Numbered from the stretch's first letter, positions 24,036 through 32,926 are shown. The stretch: 64,000 nt of DNA from PHAA01 sp964494735 (GCA_964494735.1 CAZBSD010000004.1:1-64000); one strand, 5' to 3'. Translations and numbers: made by a program. Notes: generated from the letters alone by a model not told the origin.

Positions 24036-26675
24036 TCAGGCCAGGGATTTCCCCACCATGTCTCGGGCCGACGTCAAGGCGTTGGATAACTGGTCAACGT
24101 CCTTACCGCCTGCCTGGGCCATATCAGGCCGCCCTCCGCCTCCGCCGCCCGCAATCCTGGCAGCGGCACCGGCAATCTTACCCGCATTTAGGCCCCGATC
24201 GATCAGATCCTTGCTGACGAAGCAAACCAGAGTTACTCGATTATCGATGACCGCACCCAAGAGCACCACGGCACTGCCAAGCCTGTCTTTTATCCTCTCC
24301 GCACTCTCTCTAAGGTTATTGGCATCCGTACTTTGAACTTCCGCCATCAGGACCTTGGCACCATTTATCTCCTCCGCCTGGTCGATGATGTCTTCACTGG
24401 CGGCCTTGGAAAGACGCCCTTTTAACTGCATGATTTCCTTGTCCTTTTCTTTCAGGACCCGGTTGAGTGCATCGATGCGCTTGACAACATCGGAGGGATT
24501 AGTTTTTAGGACACTAGCTGCTTCCTTTATCTCTTTTTCGAGCTCATTGAGATATCCCCGTGCCCCTCGGCCAGTAAGGGCTTCAATCCGGCGAAGTCCA
24601 GAACCGATGCTGCCCTCGCTGATAATCTTGAATAATCCGATCTCGCCGGTATTATGAACATGAGCCCCGCCACACAACTCCAGGCTGAAGTTATGGACCT
24701 CTACGACTCTGACCTCATCACCGTATTTCTCCCCGAACAGGGCGGTGGCCCCCATTTCCCGCGCATCATTGATATCGGTTATAGTGGTCCGCACCGGGTG
24801 ACTTTCAAGTATGGCCTGGTTGACGATCTCCTCTATCTCAACCAACTGCTCCATGGTTAGAGCCGACAACTGAGAGAAGTCAAACCTGAGTTTGGCAGGT
24901 TCCACCAGTGAGCCCTTTTGTTGGGCGTGCTCTCCGAGGACCATCCGCAGCGCCCTGTGGAGCAGATGGGTGGCGGTATGATTGCGCGAGGTGTCCAGCC
25001 GCAAATCCGAATCCAATTCCAGGCGGACCAAATCTCCCTCACGCATGCTTCCCGTCAAGATACCGCGATGTATTATCCATCCGGCAATCTTTTGCGCATC
25101 CAGCACCCGGACCGAACCGGTATCACCGTAAATATATCCGGTGTCAGCCACCTGCCCTCCACTTTCAGCATAGAACGGTGTGCTGGAGGTAATTATGATT
25201 ACTTCGGCATCAGCGGCAAATCCTTCCCGTTTTTCGTCTTTGATGATCGCTACAACCACTGATTCGTCTTTAAAACGTTCGTATCCGGTAAATCCAGTTT
25301 CGGCCACATCGGCCAATACCTGTGCAATCAGCTGCTCCCCGGCGTAAGCGCTGTCGCTCTTGTGAGCCTGCCGAGCCCGATTGCGCTGTTCTTCCATCAT
25401 ATCGTTAAAACCAGCGGTATCCACCGTGAATCGGTTCTCTTCCGCCATGTCCTCGGTCAGGTCCAGGGGAAAGCCGTAAGTATCATAAAGGGTAAATGCT
25501 TCTGCTCCGGTTATCTCACGGCGGCCTTCGCTATTGGCGATCTGGATTATCTCTTCCACTTTTTTGACTCCCTCTTTGAGGGTGACAAAAAAGCGCTCCT
25601 CTTCAATCTTGATCACGTCCTGGACAAAGTCCTGTTTCTCCCGTAACTCGGGATAGGCATCCTGCATGAGTCTTGATACAACCTCGACGTTCTTGTACAG
25701 GAAAGGCTCCTCGAGACCTAAAAATTGTCCAAATCTTACTGCCCGCCGCAAGATACGACGCAGCACATAACCCCTGCCTTCATTGCTCGGCAGCACCCCA
25801 TCAGCTATCAGGAAGGTGCAGGCGCGGCTGTGATCGGCGATCACCCGGAAAGGAAATCCAGCTTCGCCGCGATCATAGGCTCGGTTGGTGAGGACCTCAA
25901 TATTTTTTATGATGGGTGTAAAGAGGTCAGTCTCGAAGTTACTGTCGACGTTTTGGAGTATCGAGGTGAGTCTCTCCAGGCCCATCCCGGTATCAATGCT
26001 GGGCCGGGGCAGCGGCATCATCTCCCCGTCTTCATTACGATTGAATTGCATGAAAACCAGATTCCATATCTCCAGCCAGCGGTCACAATCACACACCCCG
26101 ATGCCACATTGGGGGTGTCCACATGAATATGATTCACCCCGGTCATATAGGATCTCACTACAGGGACCGCAGGGACCGGTGTCGCCCATACTCCAGAAAT
26201 TATCCTTTTCTCCCAAACGGACTATCTTATGGCCAGGCACCCCGATCATATCCCGCCATAGGTTGTAAGCATCGTCGTCATCCTGGAATATGGTCGGCCA
26301 GAGCCTTTCTGCCGGCAATCCAACCACATCGGTAAGAAACTCCCAGGCATATTGGATGGCATCCTCTTTGAAATAGTCACCGAAGGAGAAATTGCCCAAC
26401 ATTTCGAAGAAAGTATGATGGCGAGGGGTACGCCCCACTGTATCCAGGTCGTTGTGTTTGCCGCCCGCCCGCACACATTTCTGGGAGGTGGTGGCGCGGG
26501 TATAGGGTCGTTTATCAATCCCCAGGAATACATCTTTGAATTGGTTCATCCCGGCATTGGCGAAGAGCAGGGTGGGGTCGTTATAAGGAACTAGTGAAGA
26601 ACTGTCCACTACCATGTGCTGGCGTTCCTCAAAATATTTTAGGAATGTCTTACGAATCTCGCTGCTGGTCAGCAC
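24036..26675 (-). CDS. alaS: Alanyl-tRNA synthetase
   Basis: A full-length 879-residue enzyme. The catalytic domain starts SSEIRKTFLKYFEERQH and has the PTLLFANAGMNQFK motif. An RxxxHxxFFEMLGNFSFGDYFK segment follows. The editing domain has zinc/water ligands in TATHLLHRAL and CGGAHVHNTG, and a C-terminal DHHA1-type segment ends in GGGGGGRPDMAQAGG. It charges tRNA-Ala and hydrolyses Ser- and Gly-tRNA-Ala. The start is GTG at 26675 with GAGGGGG upstream. There is no room for a T-box leader in the 88-base gap before it. Confidence 0.97.
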   Translation of the reverse strand: MLTSSEIRKTFLKYFEERQHMVVDSSSLVPYNDPTLLFANAGMNQFKDVFLGIDKRPYTRATTSQKCVRAGGKHNDLDTVGRTPRHHTFFEMLGNFSFGDYFKEDAIQYAWEFLTDVVGLPAERLWPTIFQDDDDAYNLWRDMIGVPGHKIVRLGEKDNFWSMGDTGPCGPCSEILYDRGESYSCGHPQCGIGVCDCDRWLEIWNLVFMQFNRNEDGEMMPLPRPSIDTGMGLERLTSILQNVDSNFETDLFTPIIKNIEVLTNRAYDRGEAGFPFRVIADHSRACTFLIADGVLPSNEGRGYVLRRILRRAVRFGQFLGLEEPFLYKNVEVVSRLMQDAYPELREKQDFVQDVIKIEEERFFVTLKEGVKKVEEIIQIANSEGRREITGAEAFTLYDTYGFPLDLTEDMAEENRFTVDTAGFNDMMEEQRNRARQAHKSDSAYAGEQLIAQVLADVAETGFTGYERFKDESVVVAIIKDEKREGFAADAEVIIITSSTPFYAESGGQVADTGYIYGDTGSVRVLDAQKIAGWIIHRGILTGSMREGDLVRLELDSDLRLDTSRNHTATHLLHRALRMVLGEHAQQKGSLVEPAKLRFDFSQLSALTMEQLVEIEEIVNQAILESHPVRTTITDINDAREMGATALFGEKYGDEVRVVEVHNFSLELCGGAHVHNTGEIGLFKIISEGSIGSGLRRIEALTGRGARGYLNELEKEIKEAASVLKTNPSDVVKRIDALNRVLKEKDKEIMQLKGRLSKAASEDIIDQAEEINGAKVLMAEVQSTDANNLRESAERIKDRLGSAVVLLGAVIDNRVTLVCFVSKDLIDRGLNAGKIAGAAARIAGGGGGGRPDMAQAGGKDVDQLSNALTSARDMVGKSLA

Positions 26676-26763
26676 AATGCAGTCCCCCTCTATTCCATTT
26701 AATACTTTATTAGACTATTTTCTTTTATAAATGAGTCCGTGTCAATAAAGGCGCCCCTGCAAT

Positions 26764-27795
26764 TTAGGACTGGACCAGCTTCAAATACAGGTATGTTACT
26801 ATTATCCTGAGCGAGGCCGCCAAGGGAACGGCTACCAGCATCCCCCCCAGTCCCATCAATTTCCCTCCGGCCAGTAAAGCGAAAACCATAAACAACGGAT
26901 GGATGCCCACCCGTTCCCCAATCAGCCGGGGAGTGATGATATTGCTCTCTGCTTGTTGGATTATTACTATGGCCGCCAACATATAAATGGCATCGGTTGG
27001 CGAATGAGTCAGTGCCAGTCCCACAGCAGGTATGCCCCCCAGCAAGGGACCGAAAAACGGTATCAGTTCTCCTATACCACCTATTACACCAATGAGAAAA
27101 GGGTACGGTACTCCTATTATGTAAGCGGCAGTGCCGATCATCATCCCAACCATTGCGGCAATCATCAGGTATCCTTTGCAAAACTCTATTATGACTGCGT
27201 CTATGCTGAGGGCCAGGGCGCCCAGCTCGCGGCGTGTGGCCGGGGGGAAGAAGCCCGCCAGGACCTTCTTTATGTGTTCCCAGTCTTTGATAATGTAGAA
27301 AGCCATGATGGGAGCAAATATTATCAATAGCGCCTTGCTTAGCAGGTCATAAATCGAAGTTGCTATATTCTCCAGGGCTGAATAGATGGTGTTTTCCAAA
27401 CGCCCGGTAAACTGGCTGATAATTTCACCCAGTTTACCAGGCAACTGCATGCCGTCGAAACGTTCAGCCAAGGTCTCCAGCCGCAGCTGGTATTCAGGCA
27501 ACAACCGGGCTAATCTTCCCAATTCGGTCATTAGGCTGGGGACGGTGAACCACAATATCGATCCTATCCCGATGATCAAAACCAGATATACCAGCAGTAT
27601 TGCCAATGTGCGTTTAGATCCCCGGCGCTCCAACCATAAAACGGGTCGATACAGAAAATATGCCAATACTCCAGCGGCTATGAAACTGCCGACTATTTCC
27701 CGGACCAAGTACAAAAAATAGAAGGTGGTTCCCACCACCCCAATCAATAGTATCGAACGAAATATTCTGTTGTGCCACCATGCCACCCCGATCAC
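26764..27795 (-). CDS. AI-2E family transporter (YrrI/PerM-like)
   Basis: A 343-residue polytopic membrane protein with about seven hydrophobic segments: an N-terminal pair, a long soluble middle (about residues 80-145), then segments near residues 150-175, 205-230, 240-275 and 285-340. The family signatures GVPYPFLIGVIGGIGELIPFFGP and ESNIITPRLIGERVGIHPL are present. Family members export small molecules or act as Na+/H+ antiporters; the substrate cannot be read from sequence. The start is probably GTG at 27795. Position ahead of alaS matches Bacillus yrrI. Confidence 0.88.
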   Translation of the reverse strand: MIGVAWWHNRIFRSILLIGVVGTTFYFLYLVREIVGSFIAAGVLAYFLYRPVLWLERRGSKRTLAILLVYLVLIIGIGSILWFTVPSLMTELGRLARLLPEYQLRLETLAERFDGMQLPGKLGEIISQFTGRLENTIYSALENIATSIYDLLSKALLIIFAPIMAFYIIKDWEHIKKVLAGFFPPATRRELGALALSIDAVIIEFCKGYLMIAAMVGMMIGTAAYIIGVPYPFLIGVIGGIGELIPFFGPLLGGIPAVGLALTHSPTDAIYMLAAIVIIQQAESNIITPRLIGERVGIHPLFMVFALLAGGKLMGLGGMLVAVPLAASLRIIVTYLYLKLVQS

Positions 27796-27837
27796 CCTAC
27801 TTTCGGCAGCCTTTCCAGTTTGAGCTTTTCTCCGTCT

Positions 27838-28014
27838 TTAAATCAGACCGGGAAACTCATCGATGGCCGTTAACATACCGTCCTCGCCCACCTCAAATAG
27901 ATTTAATCGTCCCCGGGCATAGTTGAACTCCAGGAAACAATTCCAGCAGTAGTACTGGTCGCTGCCCACCTTGCCTACCTGCAGTCCTCTGCAAACCGGG
28001 CATTTCAACGTCAT
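27838..28014 (-). CDS. 58-residue zinc-ribbon protein
   Basis: This short gene is easy to miss. The ATG at 28014 overlaps the stop of the PRC-barrel gene (ATGA), and the frame ends in TAA at 27838. The product starts MTLKCPVCRGLQVG and continues with YYCWNCFLEF, that is two CxxC pairs spaced 17 residues apart, a typical zinc ribbon. An acidic tail follows. Coupled translation with the PRC-barrel gene suggests a joint role, perhaps in ribosome or envelope regulation, but no function is assignable. Confidence 0.75.
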   Translation of the reverse strand: MTLKCPVCRGLQVGKVGSDQYYCWNCFLEFNYARGRLNLFEVGEDGMLTAIDEFPGLI

Positions 28015-28478
28015 TTCGTATCGCTTCCTTCCTGAGAGATTATTGCGTTTTCCTGGCTCACCCAGCGTATCACCTGCAAGGGTAGCTCCCGGCGCCCCTC
28101 CAGGATGTCCTTAAAAACCCCGGCTGAGACCTCTACCCTATTGATCTTCTTCTGGTTCAAATCGATGATAAAATCGCTAAGTATCCCCAATTCTTGGCCA
28201 GCTTCATCAAACAGGGTGTCTCCGCACTTCTTCTCATATATGGATGATTCTTCCCCGTGAGCATAGGATTTAATACTATCTGCATCGGAAATCATCACTG
28301 CCGAAATTCCTAGTTTTAGATCTTCTCCCCTGATTATGCCCGGTTCACCCTTATTCGTTTCTACTACCAGGTATGCCAGACTGTAATCATCCCCCACTAC
28401 TGCCTTGGTCACTCGGCCGATAGCCTCTGCGGTCGCCTCCAGCAAAACCGGCAGGTTTTCCAGACTCCTTAGCTTCAT
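28011..28478 (-). CDS. PRC-barrel domain protein
   Basis: About 155 residues with two PRC-barrel-like halves. The first holds LPVLLEATAEAIGRVTKAVVG and the second DTLFDEAGQELGILSDFIIDLNQKKINRVEVS, the usual strand-turn-strand pattern with a conserved Gly-x-(V/L) turn. Such proteins act in RNA processing (RimM-like) or as photosynthetic or sporulation adaptors (YlmC/YmxH); the role here is open. The ATG at 28478 follows AGGGGAA. It is the first gene of a unit that continues with the zinc-ribbon protein. Confidence 0.8.
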   Translation of the reverse strand: MKLRSLENLPVLLEATAEAIGRVTKAVVGDDYSLAYLVVETNKGEPGIIRGEDLKLGISAVMISDADSIKSYAHGEESSIYEKKCGDTLFDEAGQELGILSDFIIDLNQKKINRVEVSAGVFKDILEGRRELPLQVIRWVSQENAIISQEGSDTK

Positions 28479-28721
28479 CACTATTCCCCTTCAGATTAGT
28501 GGACTATCATCCGGCAATAGTTTTTCCACACCGTCCAAAAATATGTGGTAAATGGTCGCTGACCGGCATCAGGACCTATCCATAATGATCAGGATCGTGA
28601 TCAGCTCGGGAAAATCCTATTATCGCTGCCCATCTGTTTTATGCCTGCTATGGCAGGCCGCCGTGGCATGATTTATAATTAATCCCAATAACGATCGATT
28701 TAAACAGCGGAGGTCGGCCTG

Positions 28722-30047
28722 GTGGATTTGTTTTCGGCCGGAGATGAAAAGAACAAAGAGATGAGCGCTCCCCTGGCTTGGCGGATGCGTCCCCAAACCC
28801 TGGATGAGGTGGTGGGCCAAAGCCACGTGGTTCGGGCTGGGGCACCATTGCGGGTTGCTATTGAAAGAGATCAGCTGCACTCTTTTATCCTCTACGGCCC
28901 GCCTGGCACTGGCAAGACCAGTATCGCCCGCATAATTGCGAGGATGACCAAGGCCCATTTCGAATATATGCAGGCGGTCACCGCCGGGGTTGGTGATATC
29001 CGCAAGATCGCCCGCGATGCCGCCGACCGGCAAAAATACTACCAGCTGCCCACCATCCTTTTTGTGGATGAGATCCATCGCTTCAACAAAAGCCAACAAG
29101 ATGTACTGCTGCCTTTTGTTGAGGACGGAACCCTTATCCTGATAGGGGCAACTACCGAAAACCCTCTCTACGAATTGAATACCGCCCTGCTCTCCCGACT
29201 TAAGCTCTATATCCTGGAAGCGTTGGATGCCCCAGCCATCAGCACAATAATTGTCAAGGCCTTGCAGGACCAGCAGAGCGGATTGGGAGGGCGCAATATC
29301 ACTATCGAAGATGACGCTCTGAACCACATCGTGCAATCCTCTCAAGGTGACGCGCGCATGGCACTCAATATTCTTGATGCCATCAACAACTCCTTCGGCA
29401 CCAGCGATCACCCTCTGCTGATCACCTCCGATTTAGTGGTCAGAGTGACCGGCAAACTGATATTGAAATATGACCGGAGCGGAGATTATCACTACGACAC
29501 CATCTCCGCCTTCATAAAGAGCATTCGCGGTTCCGATCCGGACGCGGCCTTATATTGGATGGCGGTGATGCTGGAAGCCGGTGAAGATCCCCGCTACATA
29601 GCGCGGCGCCTGATCGTGCATGCGGCTGAAGACATCGGTTTGGCAGATCCGAATGCCCTCTCCATGGCTACTGCAGCAGCTTCCGCAGTAGAATACGTCG
29701 GTCTCCCTGAAGCCCGCATCCCCCTGGCGGAAGCGGTCATATATCTCTCCACCGCCCCCAAAAGCAATAGCTCCAAAACCGCCATCGACAGTGCCCTGGC
29801 TGCGGTACGCTCCAGCAACCGCATCAAGGTCCCTGCTCACTTGGGGGACACCTCCCACCGTTTGTCTGGTCCACTGCTGGGTAAGGGGACAGGCTACAAG
29901 TATCCGCATGACTTCGGGGGGTATGTTAAACAGGATTATCTGCCTCCTGAGTTGGGCCAGGTGTCTTTTTACCAACCAGGCAGCAACGGTCACGAAAAAG
30001 AGATACAGCGGTATCTGGAAACAATTCGCCGCCAAAATAAAAGGTGA
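28722..30047 (+). CDS. rarA: Replication-associated recombination protein RarA/MgsA
   Basis: A 441-residue AAA+ ATPase. It starts PLAWRMRPQTLDEVVGQSHVV and has Walker A YGPPGTGKTSIARII, Walker B FVDEIHRFNKSQQD and sensor 1 GATTENP. The C-terminal tetramerisation region has GSDPDAALYWMAVMLEAGEDPRYIARRLI. RarA acts at stalled replication forks and single-strand gaps. The GTG start follows GGAGG at good spacing. Upstream, TATAAT at 28674-28679 is a candidate -10. It is the only plus-strand gene in the 18-36 kb block. Confidence 0.95.
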   Translation: MDLFSAGDEKNKEMSAPLAWRMRPQTLDEVVGQSHVVRAGAPLRVAIERDQLHSFILYGPPGTGKTSIARIIARMTKAHFEYMQAVTAGVGDIRKIARDAADRQKYYQLPTILFVDEIHRFNKSQQDVLLPFVEDGTLILIGATTENPLYELNTALLSRLKLYILEALDAPAISTIIVKALQDQQSGLGGRNITIEDDALNHIVQSSQGDARMALNILDAINNSFGTSDHPLLITSDLVVRVTGKLILKYDRSGDYHYDTISAFIKSIRGSDPDAALYWMAVMLEAGEDPRYIARRLIVHAAEDIGLADPNALSMATAAASAVEYVGLPEARIPLAEAVIYLSTAPKSNSSKTAIDSALAAVRSSNRIKVPAHLGDTSHRLSGPLLGKGTGYKYPHDFGGYVKQDYLPPELGQVSFYQPGSNGHEKEIQRYLETIRRQNKR

Positions 30048-30070
30048 CCGTCAATCACACGACGATCACC
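30034..30070 (-). terminator. Terminator of the csoR-trxA unit overlapping the rarA 3' end
   Basis: On the minus strand GGTGATCGTC and GACGGTCACC form a 10-bp stem with one G-T pair and an 8-base loop, followed by TTTTATTTT. The hairpin begins inside the last codons of rarA, so the two convergent genes share the structure. On the plus strand one pair becomes a C-A mismatch. Confidence 0.75.
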
Positions 30071-30098
30071 CTATCAAACCCTAGTATTTTTTTGACCC

Positions 30099-30425
30099 TT
30101 AACCTACTACCTCATCGATAGTCTTCTGGAGCTGACTCTTGTTCTGCCCCCCAACGATCCGCTTAACCTCTTGCCCCCCTTTGAAGAAGAGCAGGGTCGG
30201 AATGCTGCGCACGCTAAACTGAGCTGCCAACGAAGGATTCTCGTCTACATTCAATTTGCCGACTTCTATCTTCTGGACATTTTCATCAGCCAGGACCTCG
30301 ACCACCGGGCCAATCATCTTACAGGGACCGCACCAAGGTGCCCAGAAATCAACCAAGACCGGTTTCTCCGCCTTCATAACATCATTCTCGAAGTTGTCGC
30401 CAGTTATAATCTTAACATTGGACAT
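30099..30425 (-). CDS. trxA: Thioredoxin
   Basis: A 108-residue classical thioredoxin with active site WAPWCGPCKMIGP, cis-Pro in RSIPTLLFFKGG, and the usual length. It reduces protein disulfides in the cytoplasm. The second ATG (30425) is favoured because AAGGAGG is eight bases before it; the first ATG would leave two bases. It follows csoR by about 20 bases in the same unit, so it is likely under control of that repressor, pointing to metal or sulfur stress. No thioredoxin reductase gene is in view. Confidence 0.95.
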   Translation of the reverse strand: MSNVKIITGDNFENDVMKAEKPVLVDFWAPWCGPCKMIGPVVEVLADENVQKIEVGKLNVDENPSLAAQFSVRSIPTLLFFKGGQEVKRIVGGQNKSQLQKTIDEVVG

Positions 30426-30444
30426 AATCATTACCTCCTTGTAT

Positions 30445-30708
30445 CTATTTAATAAATCTACCCATTACCTTAACCATCTCTTCAAAACTCTGGTCACTTT
30501 TGCCTTGCTGCAGCGACCTGGCGATACAATCCTGGGCGTGGCTCTCGAAGATGATAACCCCGGCCTGGTGCACAGCCGATTTAATGGCTGCTATCTGATT
30601 GAGGATTTCACTGCAGTCGGCTTCTTCCTCTATCATCCGCTGCACACCGCGCACCTGTCCCTCGATACGTTTCAACCGTGATATCACTTTTCTTTTTTCG
30701 GTTTTCAT
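30445..30708 (-). CDS. csoR: CsoR/RcnR family metal- or sulfur-sensing repressor
   Basis: 87 residues, all helical. It contains RLKRIEGQVRGVQRMI and the sensor residues Cys (EEADCSEIL) and His-x3-Cys (SHAQDC), which is the Cys-His-Cys pattern of Cu(I)-sensing CsoR. Persulfide-sensing CstR lacks the His. The protein would block transcription without ligand and release on Cu(I) binding. A matching palindrome lies between its promoter and start codon (30723-30739). Its gene pairs with trxA rather than with a copper exporter, which is unusual and leaves sulfur sensing open. Confidence 0.88.
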   Translation of the reverse strand: MKTEKRKVISRLKRIEGQVRGVQRMIEEEADCSEILNQIAAIKSAVHQAGVIIFESHAQDCIARSLQQGKSDQSFEEMVKVMGRFIK

Positions 30709-30722
30709 CAGGTCACCTCATT

Positions 30723-30739
30723 ATACCCTGCACGGGTAT
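30723..30739 (-). promoter_or_regulatory. CsoR-type operator
   Basis: A perfect inverted repeat ATACCC-tgcac-GGGTAT, the TACCC/GGGTA type of site recognised by CsoR/RcnR family repressors. It lies downstream of the -10 and 14 bases before the csoR start codon, fitting autorepression. Confidence 0.7.
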
Positions 30740-30749
30740 GGTTGATAAT

Positions 30750-30779
30750 ATTATAGGTGGAGAGCGCATTCTCTGTCAA
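30750..30779 (-). promoter_or_regulatory. SigA-type promoter of csoR-trxA
   Basis: The minus strand shows TTGACA (plus 30774-30779), an 18-base spacer and TATAAT (plus 30750-30755), both boxes perfect. It is 41 bases before the csoR start codon and just upstream of the operator. Confidence 0.8.
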
Positions 30780-30864
30780 CCTGAACGAGATCTTCCAGTC
30801 CCTTGCACTGACAGACAAAGAGCAGTTGCTGTCAACCGCTCCTTTCAATGACCTCTTCAATAAT

Positions 30865-30972
30865 TTATCTCCATGCTGTTAGAAATATTCCTATCCCCGC
30901 TCCCATGGCAATGACAAACCAAAACGCCGTCCTTAATATCTCATGCTTCACTTGTTTGGCCAGTTGTTCCAC
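30865..30972 (-). CDS. Small single-pass membrane protein, 35 residues (candidate)
   Basis: The GTG at 30972 follows AAAGGGGAA, a plausible ribosome binding site. The frame encodes a charged amphipathic start (EQLAKQVKHEILRT) and one hydrophobic helix of about 18 residues (FWFVIAMGAGIGIFLTAW). It ends in Arg-stop. It lies in the 396-base gap between yfcE and csoR. Nothing else in that gap was recognised apart from the csoR promoter and operator. Homologues would be needed to confirm it. Confidence 0.4.
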   Translation of the reverse strand: MEQLAKQVKHEILRTAFWFVIAMGAGIGIFLTAWR

Positions 30973-31104
30973 CGTAATTCCCCTTTCCGCGAGTATGTAT
31001 TTCCACGTATAAATCCCCTTGATCGTATAGAATTATACTGCAAAAATCATGACTTGTCTTGTCGCGGGTAAATCAGCGGCCGAAAACATCTATCCACCAG
31101 CCTC

Positions 31105-31578
31105 TCAACCCATTCCTTTTATGGCCGGTTTGATATGCCCGGGATCCACTTCAATCAGGGCATAACTGCCTTGACCCGAGAATCGCGGTCGGGACGGACT
31201 GCCTGGGTTGATCATCCAGATATCACCCATTCTTTCGCAGAAGGGATTATGGGTATGGCCAAAAACCACCACATCCGCTTCCATCGCGGCGGCATAATAA
31301 TAAAGGCGGTTGAGGGTCTTCTTAACCCCGTGCTGGTGACCGTGGATCAACAAAAAGCGATGCCCTGCAAGATCCAGCAATACTTGCTGTTGATCACGGT
31401 GAATCGCATCGCTGTTGCCGGAAACGATAGCGGCGTCGAGTTGGAGCCTTTTGGCTATTGCGCGACCATCGCGGTAAAAGTCGCCGGCGAATAGCAGGTA
31501 GTCAGGTTTTGCCACGGTCAACCGCGCAATAATCGCGTCAGTCTGACCATGGGTGTCTGACACCGCCGCAATCAACAA
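31105..31578 (-). CDS. YfcE/MJ0936-type metallophosphoesterase
   Basis: A 157-residue calcineurin-like phosphoesterase: VSDTHGQTD (Asp, His), FAGDFYRDG, IVSGNSDA, LLIHGHQHG and FGHTHNPF, which together form the di-metal site. This is the YfcE/YsnB family, hydrolysing phosphodiesters of undefined natural substrate. The TTG start follows GGAGGGATAGG at the end of rdgB. Bacillus has the same order gerM-rph-ysnA-ysnB, so it is the last gene of this unit. Confidence 0.9.
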   Translation of the reverse strand: MLIAAVSDTHGQTDAIIARLTVAKPDYLLFAGDFYRDGRAIAKRLQLDAAIVSGNSDAIHRDQQQVLLDLAGHRFLLIHGHQHGVKKTLNRLYYYAAAMEADVVVFGHTHNPFCERMGDIWMINPGSPSRPRFSGQGSYALIEVDPGHIKPAIKGMG

Positions 31579-31580
31579 AC

Positions 31581-32189
31581 CTATCCCTCCGTCTCCAGAT
31601 ATCGATACAGAACCGGTTTGGCCTTCTGCAAAGCCCGTCCGCGATGGCTGATCTCGTTCTTTATCTCTTCGCCCAGTTCCGCGAACGTCTGATGGTAGCC
31701 GACCGGTACGAAGAGAGGATCATAACCGAAACCCTGCTCTCCCCGGGGCTGCTCTATTATCCGGCCTTCGCAGATCCCCTGGACGGAATCCACTCTACCG
31801 CCGGGTATTGCCACCGCAATCGCACATACAAATCTGGCTGTACGTTGGGCGGCTGGAATCCCGTTCAACAGTTCTAATAATTTGGCGTTATTATCCTGGT
31901 CACTGCAGTTGGGACCCGCGAACCGGGCCGAAAATATGCCTGGTGATCCATCCAGGGCGTCAACCATCAGCCCGGAATCATCCGCAATGGTGACTCGTCC
32001 GCTCAATTCAGCCATAGTGCGGGCTTTCTTGATGGCGTTCTCAGCAAACGTGGCTCCATCTTCCTCCACCTCCGGCAAACCTTTAATATGGTCCAGACTG
32101 AGCAGGCTGACATTCCCGTCGGCTAGAATCTCCTGCAGCTCGGCCAGTTTGGCGCGGTTTCTAGTAGCTATCAGCAATTCCCGGGCCAT
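31581..32189 (-). CDS. rdgB: XTP/dITP diphosphatase (RdgB/HAM1 family)
   Basis: About 202 residues: ELLIATRNRAKLAELQEIL at the start, EEDGATFAENAIKKA, TIADDSGLMVDALDG, SARFAG and GEQGFGYDPLFVP, then ISHRGRALQ. It removes non-canonical purine nucleotides. The ATG at 32189 lies inside the rph reading frame (29-base overlap) and after GGAAAGGG, and is favoured over a TTG 18 bases earlier. Confidence 0.94.
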   Translation of the reverse strand: MARELLIATRNRAKLAELQEILADGNVSLLSLDHIKGLPEVEEDGATFAENAIKKARTMAELSGRVTIADDSGLMVDALDGSPGIFSARFAGPNCSDQDNNAKLLELLNGIPAAQRTARFVCAIAVAIPGGRVDSVQGICEGRIIEQPRGEQGFGYDPLFVPVGYHQTFAELGEEIKNEISHRGRALQKAKPVLYRYLETEG

Positions 32190-32916
32190 GACCAAAGCCC
32201 TTTCCAATTATATTCGATTGCAGGGCTATTGTTTCCTGGATCCCCTTTTCCGCCAAGGCCAACATCTGGTCCAATTGAGCTTTGCTGTAGGGGTTCCCTT
32301 CGGCAGTTCCCTGCACTTCCACGAAGTCGCCCCGGCCAGTCATGACTACATTCATATCTACATCAGCTCTGGAATCCTCTATGTATTCAAGATCCAACAC
32401 GATTTCTCCATCCACCATACCAACGCTGGTAGCGGCCACATAATCGAGAATGGGCAGCTCATTTATGATGGCTTCCGCCTGGAGCTTCATCAAGGCCAGG
32501 CATAACGCCACGAAAGCCCCGCTTATGGCAGCCGTGCGGGTACCCCCATCAGCCTGCAGGACGTCGCAATCGATCCATATGGTGCGCTCTCCCAGTGCCT
32601 TAAGGTCGACAACGGCTCGCAGGGACCTCCCTATCAAGCGCTGGATCTCCGAGGTCCGACCGGTTATTTTGCCTTTGGACGCCTCCCTTTGGGTTCTTGT
32701 TTCGGTCGATGAAGGCAGCAGGGAATACTCCGCCGTCACCCATCCCGAACCGGTCCCTTTGAGAAATGAGGGTACCTTGGGTTCGATCATGGCGGAGCAT
32801 AACACCATGGTATCCCCGGTCTGTACCAATACCGAACCATCAGGATTTTTCGTAAAACCTGGAGTGAAACGGACTTGCCGCATCTCATCGTTTTGCCGGT
32901 TGTTGGGTCTGGTCAT
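32161..32916 (-). CDS. rph: Ribonuclease PH
   Basis: About 251 residues: RPNNRQNDEMRQVRFTPGF, GSVLVQTGDTMVLCSA, TAEYSLLPSSTETR, GRTSEIQRLIGRSLRAV, IDCDVLQADGGTRTAAI and VDGEIVLDLEYIEDSRADVDMN are all conserved. It trims tRNA 3' ends phosphorolytically. The ATG at 32916 follows AAGGAGG. It overlaps rdgB and is preceded by the fumarase beta gene, an addition relative to the Bacillus order. Confidence 0.96.
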   Translation of the reverse strand: MTRPNNRQNDEMRQVRFTPGFTKNPDGSVLVQTGDTMVLCSAMIEPKVPSFLKGTGSGWVTAEYSLLPSSTETRTQREASKGKITGRTSEIQRLIGRSLRAVVDLKALGERTIWIDCDVLQADGGTRTAAISGAFVALCLALMKLQAEAIINELPILDYVAATSVGMVDGEIVLDLEYIEDSRADVDMNVVMTGRGDFVEVQGTAEGNPYSKAQLDQMLALAEKGIQETIALQSNIIGKGFGHGPGIADSY

Positions 32917-32926
32917 AATTTCCTCC

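Noticed and set aside
26676..26763. T-box leader upstream of alaS
   Set aside because: Only 88 bases separate alaS from the preceding gene in the direction of transcription, too short for a T-box, and no T-box sequence is visible.
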